Translations under genes and position numbers: made by a program
Source: an uncultured Paracoccaceae bacterium
GTDB taxonomy: Bacteria; Pseudomonadota; Alphaproteobacteria; Rhodobacterales; Rhodobacteraceae
Direction: 5' to 3'
Length of the DNA: 64,000 nucleotides
Assembly: GCA_951812615.1 (NCBI GenBank)
Contig: CATOSU010000002.1
Span: forward strand, 62,001-126,000
Shown here: positions 1-8,529 of the stretch, piece after piece
How the letters are laid out: each line of letters opens with the position of its first letter
How positions within the stretch are numbered: position 1 is the first letter of the stretch
The notes under the pieces: generated by a model
Seen by the model: the letters and a program-made list of their open reading frames with translations, nothing else
What the model was told of the DNA's origin: nothing
The model's database searches: none

Positions 1-1995
1 ACCTGTCCGGATTGTCTGGACGACATCCGGGACCCGCAAAACCGGCGCTTTGGCTATGCCTTCACCAATTGCACCAATTGCGGCCCGCGCCTGTCGATCA
101 CCCGTGCAATCCCCTATGACCGGTCCAATACGTCCATGGCAGTTTTACCCATGTGCCCGGATTGCGTCCGTGAATATGAAGACCCCGCCGACCGCCGCTT
201 TCACGCCCAGCCCAATGCCTGCCCTGCCTGTGGTCCACGCTTGGAGCTTGTGAACACGCAAAATCAATCTTTGCCCGGTGATCCGCTGGATCAGGCGGCA
301 AGGTTGTTACGGAAGGGAAAAATTTTGGCGATCAAGGGGCTGGGCGGGTTCCAGCTTGCCTGTGACGCCACCAACTCCCCTGCCGTGACCGAATTGCGCA
401 ATCGCAAGCACCGTGCCGCCAAACCTTTTGCGCTGATGGGCCGAAGTCTTGAGCAGATCGGCGTCTTTGCCGAATTTGATGACACCAGCGCCAAGTTGCT
501 CTCCAGCCCGGCCGCACCCATTGTCCTGATACCCGAAAAAACGACCGCGCCGGGGCTGGCACCTGAGGTTGCGCCCGATCAGACCCGATTGGGCTTCATG
601 CTGCCCAACACGCCGCTGCATCACCTGCTGATGCAACGGCTGGATGCGCCTTTGGTCATGACCTCCGGAAATCTGTCCGGCGATCCCCAGGTCAGCGACA
701 ACGCCGAGGCGCTGAAGCACCTCGCCGGGATCGCCGATGCCTGGCTTTTGCATGACCGCGAGATCGTGAACCGGCTGGACGATTCCGTCATTCAATATGT
801 GTCGGGTCAGCCGCAGATTATGCGCCGCGCGCGCGGCTATGCCCCGGCCCCGCTTGTCCTTCACCCGGGCTTTGCCGAGGCCCTTCCAGTGCTTGCCTGC
901 GGCGCCGATTTGAAGAACACCTTTTGTCTGATGAAAGATGGTCAGGCCATCGTTTCACCGCATGTGGGGGACATGCAAAACGCGCGCACAAACCGGGAGT
1001 TTTTGCGCAATCTGTCACTGTTTTCCGAAACCCGGCACTTTGCCCCGCACACCATCGCCGTTGACAGCCACCCCGGATACTACTCGACCCGTCTGGGCCG
1101 TGAACAGGCCGCAACCGCAGGGATTCCCGTGGTCGAGGTGCAGCATCATCATGCCCACGTCACGTCGGTCATGGCCGAACATGGCTTTGGTCCCGACGCG
1201 CCGCCGGTTTTGGGTGTGGTTCTGGATGGTCTGGGCTACGGCGCCGATGGCACGATCTGGGGCGGCGAGATCCTGTTGGCGGATTTCCGCGGCTATGAGC
1301 GCCTTGCCCATTTTATCCCCGTCGCCCTGCCCGGCGGTGAGAAAGCCAACCAGCAACCCTGGCGCAACCTTCTGGCCCATCTGCTCGAGGTCTTCGGCGG
1401 TGACGCAATGGGTGTCATTGAAAAACGTTTTGGCAAGCTGCCCTGTCTTGACCAGCTCGCAACCAAACCAGCGGACATGCTGGTGCAGGTGATCACTCAA
1501 GGCGTAAACACACCGCTGGCCTCGTCGGCGGGACGATTATTCGATGCCATCGCAGCAGCACTGGGTCTGTGTTTCGACGAAATACGGTTCGAAGGCCAGG
1601 CCGCAATGGCGCTTCAAAGTCTGGCAGAAGCCGCGCCGCAGGAACGGGGTGAATACGCGATCACGCCCGGACAAGTGATCCGATGGACCGGCCTGTGGAA
1701 TGGTGTATTGACTGACCTTGGCGCGGGCGTTTCACACGCTCAGATCGCCGCTCGCGCCCATAACACGATTGCCGCGGCGATTTGCGCCACTGTTCAAAAC
1801 CTGCGTGAGAGCCAAGGTGAAATGCCGGTGGTTCTGTCCGGCGGGGTCTTTCAAAATCGCATCCTCATGGAGCGAACCACGCATAGGCTGACTGACGTCG
1901 GCTGCAAAACCCTTTCTCCGACGACTCTCCCGACCAACGATGGCGGTATTTCATTAGGCCAAGCCACCATCGCTGCAGCGCTCAGCTCTGGCTGA
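1..1995 (+). CDS. hypF: Carbamoyltransferase HypF, 3' part (5' end outside window)
   Basis: HypF converts carbamoyl phosphate into the thiocyanate on HypE that becomes the cyanide ligand of [NiFe] hydrogenase. The frame is open from the first base, so the gene begins upstream. Two zinc-finger halves are visible at once: a CPDC...CTNCGP pair, then CPDC...CPACGP. A YrdC-like domain follows (KGLGGFQLACDA, TSGNLSGDPQ), then the Kae1-like domain with the histidine-rich VQHHHAHV motif and VLSGGVFQN near the end. The acylphosphatase N-terminus is missing only because of the window edge. The rest of the hyp/hydrogenase genes should lie to the left; nothing downstream belongs to that pathway. Confidence 0.95.
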   Translation, partial: TCPDCLDDIRDPQNRRFGYAFTNCTNCGPRLSITRAIPYDRSNTSMAVLPMCPDCVREYEDPADRRFHAQPNACPACGPRLELVNTQNQSLPGDPLDQAARLLRKGKILAIKGLGGFQLACDATNSPAVTELRNRKHRAAKPFALMGRSLEQIGVFAEFDDTSAKLLSSPAAPIVLIPEKTTAPGLAPEVAPDQTRLGFMLPNTPLHHLLMQRLDAPLVMTSGNLSGDPQVSDNAEALKHLAGIADAWLLHDREIVNRLDDSVIQYVSGQPQIMRRARGYAPAPLVLHPGFAEALPVLACGADLKNTFCLMKDGQAIVSPHVGDMQNARTNREFLRNLSLFSETRHFAPHTIAVDSHPGYYSTRLGREQAATAGIPVVEVQHHHAHVTSVMAEHGFGPDAPPVLGVVLDGLGYGADGTIWGGEILLADFRGYERLAHFIPVALPGGEKANQQPWRNLLAHLLEVFGGDAMGVIEKRFGKLPCLDQLATKPADMLVQVITQGVNTPLASSAGRLFDAIAAALGLCFDEIRFEGQAAMALQSLAEAAPQERGEYAITPGQVIRWTGLWNGVLTDLGAGVSHAQIAARAHNTIAAAICATVQNLRESQGEMPVVLSGGVFQNRILMERTTHRLTDVGCKTLSPTTLPTNDGGISLGQATIAAALSSG

Positions 1996-2067
1996 ATGAG
2001 ATAATGTAAAGAATCTTTCGCACATTTGACCGTGACGGGGGCTTCTTTCAGACTGCCTGAGAGGCGC

Positions 2068-2105
2068 TGAGAATGGACAAGAACGACAAACCGAATCCAT
2101 TCTCA
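2068..2105. terminator. Inverted repeat between convergent genes, probable bidirectional terminator
   Basis: A perfect 10-bp inverted repeat, TGAGAATGGA at 2068-2077 and TCCATTCTCA at 2096-2105, is separated by 18 bases. It lies between the end of hypF (plus) and the end of the beta-barrel gene (minus). There is no T-run, so a terminator role is inferred from position only. Confidence 0.45.
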
Positions 2106-2127
2106 GGGTGGCGAGATTGACACTACC

Positions 2128-3084
2128 TCAAAACACTTTGACAAGTTTGACGCGAAACAGGCTGTCTTTGAAGCCATAGGTGTTGGACTTGGGGGTCTGC
2201 CCATAGCTGAACTGCAACCCGAACCCATTGTTCAGTGCGACGCCGATTGTGGCTCCAACCCCAAAAGCCTCTAACCCATTGTCGTCAAAGACCCCGTCTG
2301 TGGTTGTCGCGCCACCGTTTGAATAGACCGCGTCCAGTGACCCCCAGACCTTGCTTGAAAAATCATGGGTCAGGTGGGCTTCGAGACTGTAGAGCGGTTT
2401 GCGGGACTGGTTGCTGGCGCCACCGGTTGGCGACGTATTGTCGGCGTACATCCAAGCCGACGGCGTCAGCTCAAGTGTTGTCACATTCCCCGGAACAAAG
2501 CTGCGGCCAAGGTTCCACGTCATGGGCAGCCCGACCTGAAAAGCAAAGCGGTTGGTTCCGAAATTGACCGTCTTGCCCGAAGAGTACGCTCCGGTTGGTA
2601 TGGACAATTTTGCCAGCACCCCCATGGAAAATCCCGGTTCGTACGATGCGTATTCCTGAGGTGTCAAAGCAGGCGATCCAACAAGCCCCATAACAATTCC
2701 AAACTGCATGTCGCCAAGACCCGAGCTTGTGCCTTCCTTTGCCGTACCGATCAGGCTGCCCGACACACGGCCCATCGGTGCAATGGCAAACAGACCTGCC
2801 GCGTTGCCGCCGATATTGACCACCCGGGTGTATTGAAGTGCCAGAATGTCGGCATCAATATGGGTCGCCGGTTGGGAGGGGCTGCCGTCGATGTTGAACC
2901 CGGAGTCCTGCTTCATGTAGTTGAAGGTCAGCATTTGAGTGCCGACGGGTGCATTCATGTAGGCGCGCGGCCCATCTCCAACGCCGGCAGTTGCAGTACC
3001 CGCCATTCCCATAACCCAGAGACAAGCGGCGGCCAGGGCTGTTTTCTTGGTCCAGGTCATATGACGCTTTTTCTCTGAGGTCAT
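2128..3084 (-). CDS. Outer-membrane beta-barrel protein, Phenol_MetA_deg (MetA-pathway) family
   Basis: A 318-residue exported protein. A signal peptide with the core AALAAACLWVMGMAG follows MTWTKK and ends near TATAG. The mature part has alternating hydrophobic strands, YMNAPVGT near its start, and ends in VKVF, a C-terminal aromatic as expected for outer-membrane barrels. The family is usually called phenol-degradation MetA or simply transporter and is thought to pass hydrophobic substrates. The ATG at 3084 overlaps the stop of the DUF3604 gene by four bases (ATGA), which favours this start through translational coupling. A second in-frame ATG at 3060 would also give a good signal peptide. 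The substrate is unknown. Confidence 0.8.
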   Translation of the reverse strand: MTSEKKRHMTWTKKTALAAACLWVMGMAGTATAGVGDGPRAYMNAPVGTQMLTFNYMKQDSGFNIDGSPSQPATHIDADILALQYTRVVNIGGNAAGLFAIAPMGRVSGSLIGTAKEGTSSGLGDMQFGIVMGLVGSPALTPQEYASYEPGFSMGVLAKLSIPTGAYSSGKTVNFGTNRFAFQVGLPMTWNLGRSFVPGNVTTLELTPSAWMYADNTSPTGGASNQSRKPLYSLEAHLTHDFSSKVWGSLDAVYSNGGATTTDGVFDDNGLEAFGVGATIGVALNNGFGLQFSYGQTPKSNTYGFKDSLFRVKLVKVF

Positions 3085-5018
3085 TTCGCGGGCTGATACC
3101 AGATGGGTGATGAATAGGCTCGTTCCTGAATGGCTGTTGGAGCGCCCTCAGGGATATCAATGCCGAAATGAGCGGCATCGTAAGTGGTCCATCGTGGCGT
3201 CGGAACCTCCAGAACGCGTGCGTAGTAGAAGGCCAACTGGCTCGGGTCAAATTCCGGGTCGGTCCAGACCTTGCCCAACTCTGAAGCTCCGATGGAATTT
3301 ACCCAAGTCGCGTTGGCGACGTCCACCGTGTTTCCCACGGCGGGAATGTCCCCGTTATCGTCCGCCGCGCGGTCTCCTGACCAGGCGACGTTGTAGACTT
3401 TTTCGAAAGTGGTCCCGTCCTCGTCGATCCATCCTTTGACGATTTGAATCCGATCCAGATTTGCCCCCATCGGATCCCGCAACGCATAAACCATAAAAGA
3501 AGGCGCCTTGGGTGCGCTTTCGGTTCGGGCGCGCAACGTGCCGCCCATTGGGACACCTTTTTCATAACCGGCCTGCTCTGGCGTGCGGCTTTTCAGATCC
3601 TTGCTGACAAAGTCCCAACCTCCAAAGATGCGAAGGGTCATACGAGGGCCGGTTGTGCCGTAAACCTCTTTGCGCAGCATCGCATCGAAAACGGCTTCAC
3701 GGGTGTTCTCGGTGGCCCAGACAGCCGCCAGCCCGGATGCCGATGACTGCCAGCTTCGTAACTCGCCTCCATCAACCTCTTTCATGCTGTAGTCCATGCG
3801 CTTGGGATGTGGTTCGTCGACCGAGTTCTTGCCAAAGAAGTTGTCTTCGCCAGCCGTCGCAAGGGATGTATGGGTATCAGTCGATCCGATCAGACCGAAC
3901 TGATACGGGTTGGTGCCCTGGCCTTGCCGTATCGCGAGGCCGCGCAACAGAGCCGAACGGGCGTACTCTCCGGCCAGCATGCTGCTTTCCTTGGCCTCGG
4001 TTCCGCTAAGGTTGGCCATGTCCCAGGTTTCGAAATCTGCAAATTCATCGTCTGGGGAAAGGAACGAGTGGGTCTCACCGTCCCCTTTGATTTGCGTGAC
4101 CTCATAAAGCGGTTCCCAACGGGCGCGTTCTGTCAGGTAGTCACCAGAAACCGGTTCTCCGTTGTAGCGAGCTTCCAGAGGGAACATTATCCCATTGGAC
4201 AGGTTGCCGTTATGAGGAATGGCGAGCACTTCACCACCCGTCTTTTCCTCGTATCTGGCCATGTACTTCCAAAGGTCCCGGGGATCTGGGCTGCCCGTCG
4301 GGGGGGTCATTGTCATCGGCACAATTTGTTTTGTTCGATCTGACCCATCCCGAAACAGAACCACGCGGTGCATGTTGTTCCCCTCAATAAGAGAGGTCCA
4401 CTCAAATCCAATCATCGTCGTAAAGACACCGGGGTCGTAGTAAGCCTCTGCTTCGGCCAGCACGTATTCCCAGATGTTTTTGAAAGTTTTGCTTCCGGGG
4501 GCATAAAGTGCCACCAGACCAGGGTCTACTTCGCCATTGGAAAACGAGGAAACTAGGTCCAGCTTGGCTTCCACTGCCGCCTGACCACCAGCCATCATTC
4601 CGGATCGCCATCCTGCGGCCTGTTCAAAGGCCAATACATCAGGGTCACCATCAAGAATATCACCGACCATACCCATGCCATCGGAATGGTCCGCAATCGC
4701 CAGCCAGTCCAATGGGCGAGACAACCTGATACGATGCCCATAGGACGAAATGACTTCCTCGCCCCGGGCAAACCGATAGGCCACATCCGGCGTCAACCGG
4801 TTTCCGGCTAGCCCTGCATCCGTTGAAAGACTGGTGTGAACATGAGTGTCTCCCCAAAGTGGAATCAATGGAAAGTTCTGTGTGATGTAAGGTGAGTATT
4901 CACGCAATTCCGGCGCAGAATTCAGGGATTCTGAACTGGGATCGTCCATAGTTTCTCCGGAAACCGCAGCAGCTGACAGGATGAACAGGGCGCCCATGGC
5001 GAATAGTTTGCGTCGCAT
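3081..5018 (-). CDS. DUF3604 family exported protein (PHP-like metal-dependent hydrolase fold)
   Basis: A 645-residue protein starting at the ATG at 5018, which has AGAGGGAC just upstream and opens a signal peptide (MRRKLFAMGALFILSAAAVS). The frame runs open to 5237, but that extension lacks signal character. WGDTHVHTSLSTDAG near the N-terminus is the DUF3604/PHP-type metal-binding motif. Further markers are AIADHSDGMG, LAIPHNGNLSNG, GLIGSTDTHTSL and RKEVYGTTGPRMTLRIFGGW. Family members often sit beside outer-membrane transporters, as here (four-base overlap with the next gene), which suggests periplasmic processing of an imported compound. The reaction is not established. Confidence 0.85.
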   Translation of the reverse strand: MRRKLFAMGALFILSAAAVSGETMDDPSSESLNSAPELREYSPYITQNFPLIPLWGDTHVHTSLSTDAGLAGNRLTPDVAYRFARGEEVISSYGHRIRLSRPLDWLAIADHSDGMGMVGDILDGDPDVLAFEQAAGWRSGMMAGGQAAVEAKLDLVSSFSNGEVDPGLVALYAPGSKTFKNIWEYVLAEAEAYYDPGVFTTMIGFEWTSLIEGNNMHRVVLFRDGSDRTKQIVPMTMTPPTGSPDPRDLWKYMARYEEKTGGEVLAIPHNGNLSNGIMFPLEARYNGEPVSGDYLTERARWEPLYEVTQIKGDGETHSFLSPDDEFADFETWDMANLSGTEAKESSMLAGEYARSALLRGLAIRQGQGTNPYQFGLIGSTDTHTSLATAGEDNFFGKNSVDEPHPKRMDYSMKEVDGGELRSWQSSASGLAAVWATENTREAVFDAMLRKEVYGTTGPRMTLRIFGGWDFVSKDLKSRTPEQAGYEKGVPMGGTLRARTESAPKAPSFMVYALRDPMGANLDRIQIVKGWIDEDGTTFEKVYNVAWSGDRAADDNGDIPAVGNTVDVANATWVNSIGASELGKVWTDPEFDPSQLAFYYARVLEVPTPRWTTYDAAHFGIDIPEGAPTAIQERAYSSPIWYQPAK

Positions 5019-5352
5019 CCCAAGTCCCTCTGTTCGTCGGTCAACACTGTGCAGGTGGTGAAATAAACCAGAGCCCATTGCACAGCGCTGATAGCCTTGC
5101 ACGGAGGGAGATTCATTAATATGGGCAAATTGGCGCGCTTGCTCCGGATAGTTCATGTTTCCACTCAAGAGACCAAAATGCCAGTCAACTGATTTGGACG
5201 GCATAGGGCAAGAATGACCGCATAGGCTTTGAACCACCCATTGAGCTAAAATGAGCGAAGGTCCGCAAGGTCCGTGACTGTCCGTCGTCAGAGTGTTTCG
5301 GAGAGCTGAGGCGTTTTCCTAACGGAGGCTCTGGTTCGGTTTCTGTTTGAGT
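5019..5352. other. Intergenic stretch between DUF3604 gene and IS3 remnant
   Basis: I see no convincing gene. The DUF3604 frame stays open to 5237 but without protein-like character. The part near 5270-5350 probably contains one end of the degenerate IS3-type element, but no clear terminal repeat could be fixed. Confidence 0.4.
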
Positions 5353-6345
5353 TTAGGCGGCCGCGGCTTGGTGCTGCAACCGGCATTTTCGGATTGTCTG
5401 GTTCTTGATCTCCTCTCTCATCTTTAGGATCTTTGCGCCTTGGCCGTGATAGACGTCGGCGGGTGTCAAGTTCTCCAAGCTCTCATGGTAACGGCGATTG
5501 TTATAGTGGTCGACAAAAGCGCTGATCTGCCGTTCCAAGTCGCCGGGCAGGAAGTAGTTCTCCAGGAGAATCCGGTTCTTCATGGTCTGGTGCCAGCGCT
5601 CGATTTTGCCTTGGGTTTGCGGATGGTGTGGCGCCCCGCGAACGTGATCCATACCCTTGTCATCGAGATAGCCGGCCAGGTCGGCGGCGACGTAGGACGA
5701 GCCGTTATCGCTGAGCAGCCTTGGCTTGTGCACAACCATAGCCTGATTGCACCCTGATGCTTCCAATGCAGGTCCAGCGTGTTGGTGACATCCTTGGCCT
5801 TCATCGTGGTACAAAGCTTCCAGGCGATGATGTAACGGCTGTAATCGTCGAGGATCGTGGACAAATAGAACCAGCCCCAACCGATGACCTTGAGATAAGT
5901 GAAGTCGGTCTGCCAGAGCTCGTTCGGCCGAGTTGTCTTGTCCCGGAACTCGTCGGCCGCCCGGATTACCACGTGAGCCGGGGCGGTGATCAGATCCTCG
6001 GCGCTGAGAATGCGATAGACAGAGGATTCAGATACGAAGTAGCGGTTCTCATCGGTGTATTTGACCGCCAGTTCCCGAGGCGTCAGGTCCTCGTGTTCCA
6101 AGGCAAAGTTGACGACATCCTTGCGGATCTGGTCCGGGATGCGGTTCCAGATAGACCTTGGCCGGGGAGACCGATCAGCGAGCGCATCAATGCCACCGTC
6201 GCTCCAGCGGGCATACCAGTCGTAATAGGTGCTGCTGGGAATACAGAGCATCTTCAGTGTTTGCCGTGTCGACAGATGCGAGGCCTCGACCGTGCGAATA
6301 ACCTCAAGCTTCTCAGAGGCTGGGTATTGGCGCGAAGCGCCGTTC
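5353..6345 (-). pseudogene. IS3-family transposase (DDE integrase), frameshifted and truncated
   Basis: The N-terminal part (6345 down to about 5770) reads RQYPASEKLEVIRTVEASH, then a helix-turn-helix region, SRYIIAWKLCTTMKAKDVT and the first catalytic Asp in WQTDFTYLKVIGWGWFYLS. The reading then passes to another frame that holds the second Asp (RLLSDNGSSYV), the Glu region (HPQTQGKIERWHQTMKNR) and a C-terminus in LQHQAAAA. The switch is near 5765-5772, consistent with loss of one base within the DDE core, not at the usual orfA/orfB slip site. No orfA is present, and the 5' end abuts the ABC permease remnant. The element is therefore most likely dead. Confidence 0.85.
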
Positions 6346-6423
6346 CTGATCCTTCAGCCGGTTGCCTGTCTGGTGCTGACGGTTCTGGCTCTGCAGCTCA
6401 GTGTAGGGGGGTACCGGCGATGA
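6346..6423 (+). pseudogene. 3' remnant of an ABC transporter permease gene
   Basis: The plus-strand frame ending in TGA at 6421-6423 reads about 25 residues (VACLVLTVLALQLSVGGYRR at the end), a hydrophobic helix followed by a basic tail as in C-termini of peptide/nickel-type permeases. Its stop overlaps the ATG of the following ATPase gene, as in an intact operon. Upstream the sequence becomes the IS3 remnant, so the rest of the permease gene has been lost or displaced. The identification rests on context and a short hydrophobic tail. Confidence 0.5.
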
Positions 6424-7790
6424 GCGTTATCAAAGTCAAGGAACTTTCAGTCTTTGCGGGCAGCCAGCGGCTGCTGGGTCCCGTCAGTTTTCAGGTTGCC
6501 GCACAGGGTACGCTGGTCATCATGGGCGAAACCGGGGCGGGCAAAAGTCTGATTGCCCAAGCCATTCTGGGAACGCTGCCGGGCGCATTGCGGGCCGAGG
6601 GCGCAATTTCCATTAACGGCCGGCGGGTCGATACACTCGGTTCCGTCGAACATGCGCGCCTCTGGGGCCGCGAGATCGCAACCCTGCCACAGGAACCATG
6701 GCGTTCGCTTGGCCCGCTGATGGTGTCGTGGCGCCAAGTTGCAGAAACGCATCATCATATCGGCGGGCTCGCATGGGGTGCGGCCCATGCCGGGACCGCC
6801 AGCGATTATTCCGCCTTGGGGCTCGAAGGCGCAGAACCCCGCCTGCCCGGCCAGCTTTCCGGCGGGATGGCTCAGCGCGTGGCCTTTGCAGCTGCGACCG
6901 CCGGTCGGTCGCCGATCCTGTTGGCGGACGAGCCGACGAAAGGTCTGGACAGCAGCCGTCAGGTTCGCGTCATCGACCTTTTGAAACAGGTGCCGAATTC
7001 TGGCGGCACGCTCCTTGCAATCACACACGAGGTCCCCGTTGCCGAGGCGCTCGGCGGCGCAATCGTCGTCCTGCGCCAGGACCAGGTCGTCGAGCAAGGC
7101 GCAACGGCTGACGTTCTGGCAAACCCGCAGGCGGCCTACACCAAGGCGTTACTGGCAGCGGATCCCAGGGCATGGCCGAAATCCCCCACGTCACCACCAG
7201 GCGATGCAATCCTCTCAGCCCGAAACCTGTCGGTCGCCCGCGGCGACCGCGTGTTGATTGAGGATTTCAATCTGACGCTCCGCGCCGGTGAACGCCTTGC
7301 CATCCTGGGCCCCAGCGGAATTGGCAAAACCACCTTGCTGGACACGCTGGCCGGACTGATCGCGCCGCATCGCGGAAGCGTCGCGCGTCATCGCAGTCTC
7401 GGTCGCCACGCAATTCAAAAGCTCTATCAGGACCCTCCGAGCGCCTTCCCGCAGCATGTCAACCTTGGCCAAAACCTGCGCGACGTCGCCCGCCTCCACG
7501 GCGCTCTGTGGGACCAGGTCCTTGCTTTCCTGGACAGCCTTCAACTGCATCCCGGCCTGCTCGGTCGGCGACCCGATGAGGTTTCAGGTGGAGAGCTGCA
7601 ACGCCTCTCAATCGCGCGCGCCTTGATCGTAGGCCCGAAGGTCCTGCTCGCCGACGAACCGACCAGCCGGCTGGACCCGATTACCCAAAAGACCACATTG
7701 GACCTGATCGCAGAGATTGCGCGGAAACAGGGCATTGCCGTCATTCTGGTCACCCACAACCCGGAAATCGCTGGCAAATGGGCTGCATAA
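6420..7790 (+). CDS. ABC transporter ATP-binding protein, two fused ATPase domains (peptide/nickel type)
   Basis: A 456-residue protein with two complete nucleotide-binding domains in tandem. Domain 1 has Walker A GETGAGKS, signature LSGGMAQR and Walker B ILLADEPT. Domain 2 has Walker A GPSGIGKT, signature VSGGELQR and Walker B VLLADEPTSRLDP. This DppD-DppF-like fusion would energise import of a peptide, opine or metal chelate through two permeases. The start at 6420 overlaps the stop of a truncated permease. No intact permease or binding protein lies nearby, so the transporter is probably not functional as encoded here. Confidence 0.88.
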   Translation: MSVIKVKELSVFAGSQRLLGPVSFQVAAQGTLVIMGETGAGKSLIAQAILGTLPGALRAEGAISINGRRVDTLGSVEHARLWGREIATLPQEPWRSLGPLMVSWRQVAETHHHIGGLAWGAAHAGTASDYSALGLEGAEPRLPGQLSGGMAQRVAFAAATAGRSPILLADEPTKGLDSSRQVRVIDLLKQVPNSGGTLLAITHEVPVAEALGGAIVVLRQDQVVEQGATADVLANPQAAYTKALLAADPRAWPKSPTSPPGDAILSARNLSVARGDRVLIEDFNLTLRAGERLAILGPSGIGKTTLLDTLAGLIAPHRGSVARHRSLGRHAIQKLYQDPPSAFPQHVNLGQNLRDVARLHGALWDQVLAFLDSLQLHPGLLGRRPDEVSGGELQRLSIARALIVGPKVLLADEPTSRLDPITQKTTLDLIAEIARKQGIAVILVTHNPEIAGKWAA

Positions 7791-8084
7791 AACATCGAAA
7801 TTCCGGGCGTTGGTTCGACAATTGATCGACATATGGCGGGCGACTAAGTCACTCGCGACAATTGATATTGCCACTTCGTGCGACACTGCGCGGTCCGCTT
7901 CACATTCCGCCTGCCTCTGGTTTTCCACCTGCGCCTAAGTGTGCTGCAGGACCCATCCGCACAGGACTTTGTGCGTTTTCGCTGAAACGGCCTCGAGTGA
8001 CAGCTTTGGTGCCAAGAAAACGTTCAGGTCGGAAACCTGTTCGACGGCTGGCCAGCCCAAGATTCTAATCCGGCCGACACACCT
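7791..8084. other. Intergenic region between ABC ATPase and arsR
   Basis: About 290 bases without a supportable gene. Short open frames exist on both strands, but none looks like a protein. No clear terminator hairpin was found. Confidence 0.4.
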
Positions 8085-8423
8085 TCATCGCGTTTCTTCG
8101 AGGGCCAGCAACGACAGGATGTCACCGCAATTGCTGACCTGGCCACCGCAGCAATCCGACAACAAAAACGCAATCAGCTCGTTAACGGCTGAAAGATTGG
8201 CGGCATAGTGAATTTCGCGCTGATGGCGCGTTGCGGTCAGAATCCCGGATCGTTTGAGGATCGACAGATGTCCCGATAGCGTTGAGGCAACGACATCCAG
8301 ACGCCGCGCGATCTCAAGCGCCGGCAGACCGGCAGGCCCGACCTGAACCAGCAGCCGAAAGACCGAGATCCGTGTCGGCTGCGCCAGGGCGGCAAAGACA
8401 TCAATAGCAGCTTCTTGCTCCAT
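8085..8423 (-). CDS. arsR: ArsR/SmtB-family metalloregulator
   Basis: A 112-residue winged-helix repressor that should leave DNA when it binds As(III) or a similar soft metal(loid). The start is the ATG at 8423 (MEQEAAIDVFAALAQPTR); an upstream in-frame extension to 8501 is hydrophobic and out of character. The recognition helix region reads STLSGHLSILKRSGI. Candidate thiol ligands cluster at the C-terminus: DCCGG followed by NCGD. It is divergent from the deacylase-PLP lyase-arsD-arsA operon, with two matching palindromes between them, so it probably represses both itself and that operon. Confidence 0.9.
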   Translation of the reverse strand: MEQEAAIDVFAALAQPTRISVFRLLVQVGPAGLPALEIARRLDVVASTLSGHLSILKRSGILTATRHQREIHYAANLSAVNELIAFLLSDCCGGQVSNCGDILSLLALEETR

Positions 8424-8424
8424 A

Positions 8425-8443
8425 ATTCGGTAATGCCCGAAAT
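8425..8443. promoter_or_regulatory. Putative ArsR operator 1
   Basis: ATTCGG-N6-CCGAAAT, an almost perfect palindrome immediately upstream of the arsR start codon. The same architecture recurs at 8489-8507. A TTGACA hexamer at 8452-8457 lies between the two. The operator role is inferred from symmetry, duplication and position. Confidence 0.65.
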
Positions 8444-8488
8444 AACGAATATTGACAAGCCAGAGCTTCAAGAGTAGCGGTAAAAACA

Positions 8489-8507
8489 ATTCGGCGATCA
8501 CCGAAAT
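8489..8507. promoter_or_regulatory. Putative ArsR operator 2
   Basis: ATTCGG-N6-CCGAAAT, with both arms identical to those of the site at 8425-8443 and only the six-base spacer differing. It lies 64 bases from the first site and 22 bases before the deacylase start codon, where a bound repressor would block the plus-strand operon. Confidence 0.65.
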
Positions 8508-8529
8508 GACATACGCCAGGACCGCGCAT

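Noticed and set aside
5757..6419. Long N-terminal extension of the fused ABC ATPase
   Set aside because: The frame is open because it is antisense to the IS3 transposase; the real start is ATG 6420, overlapping the permease stop and directly before the ATPase domain.
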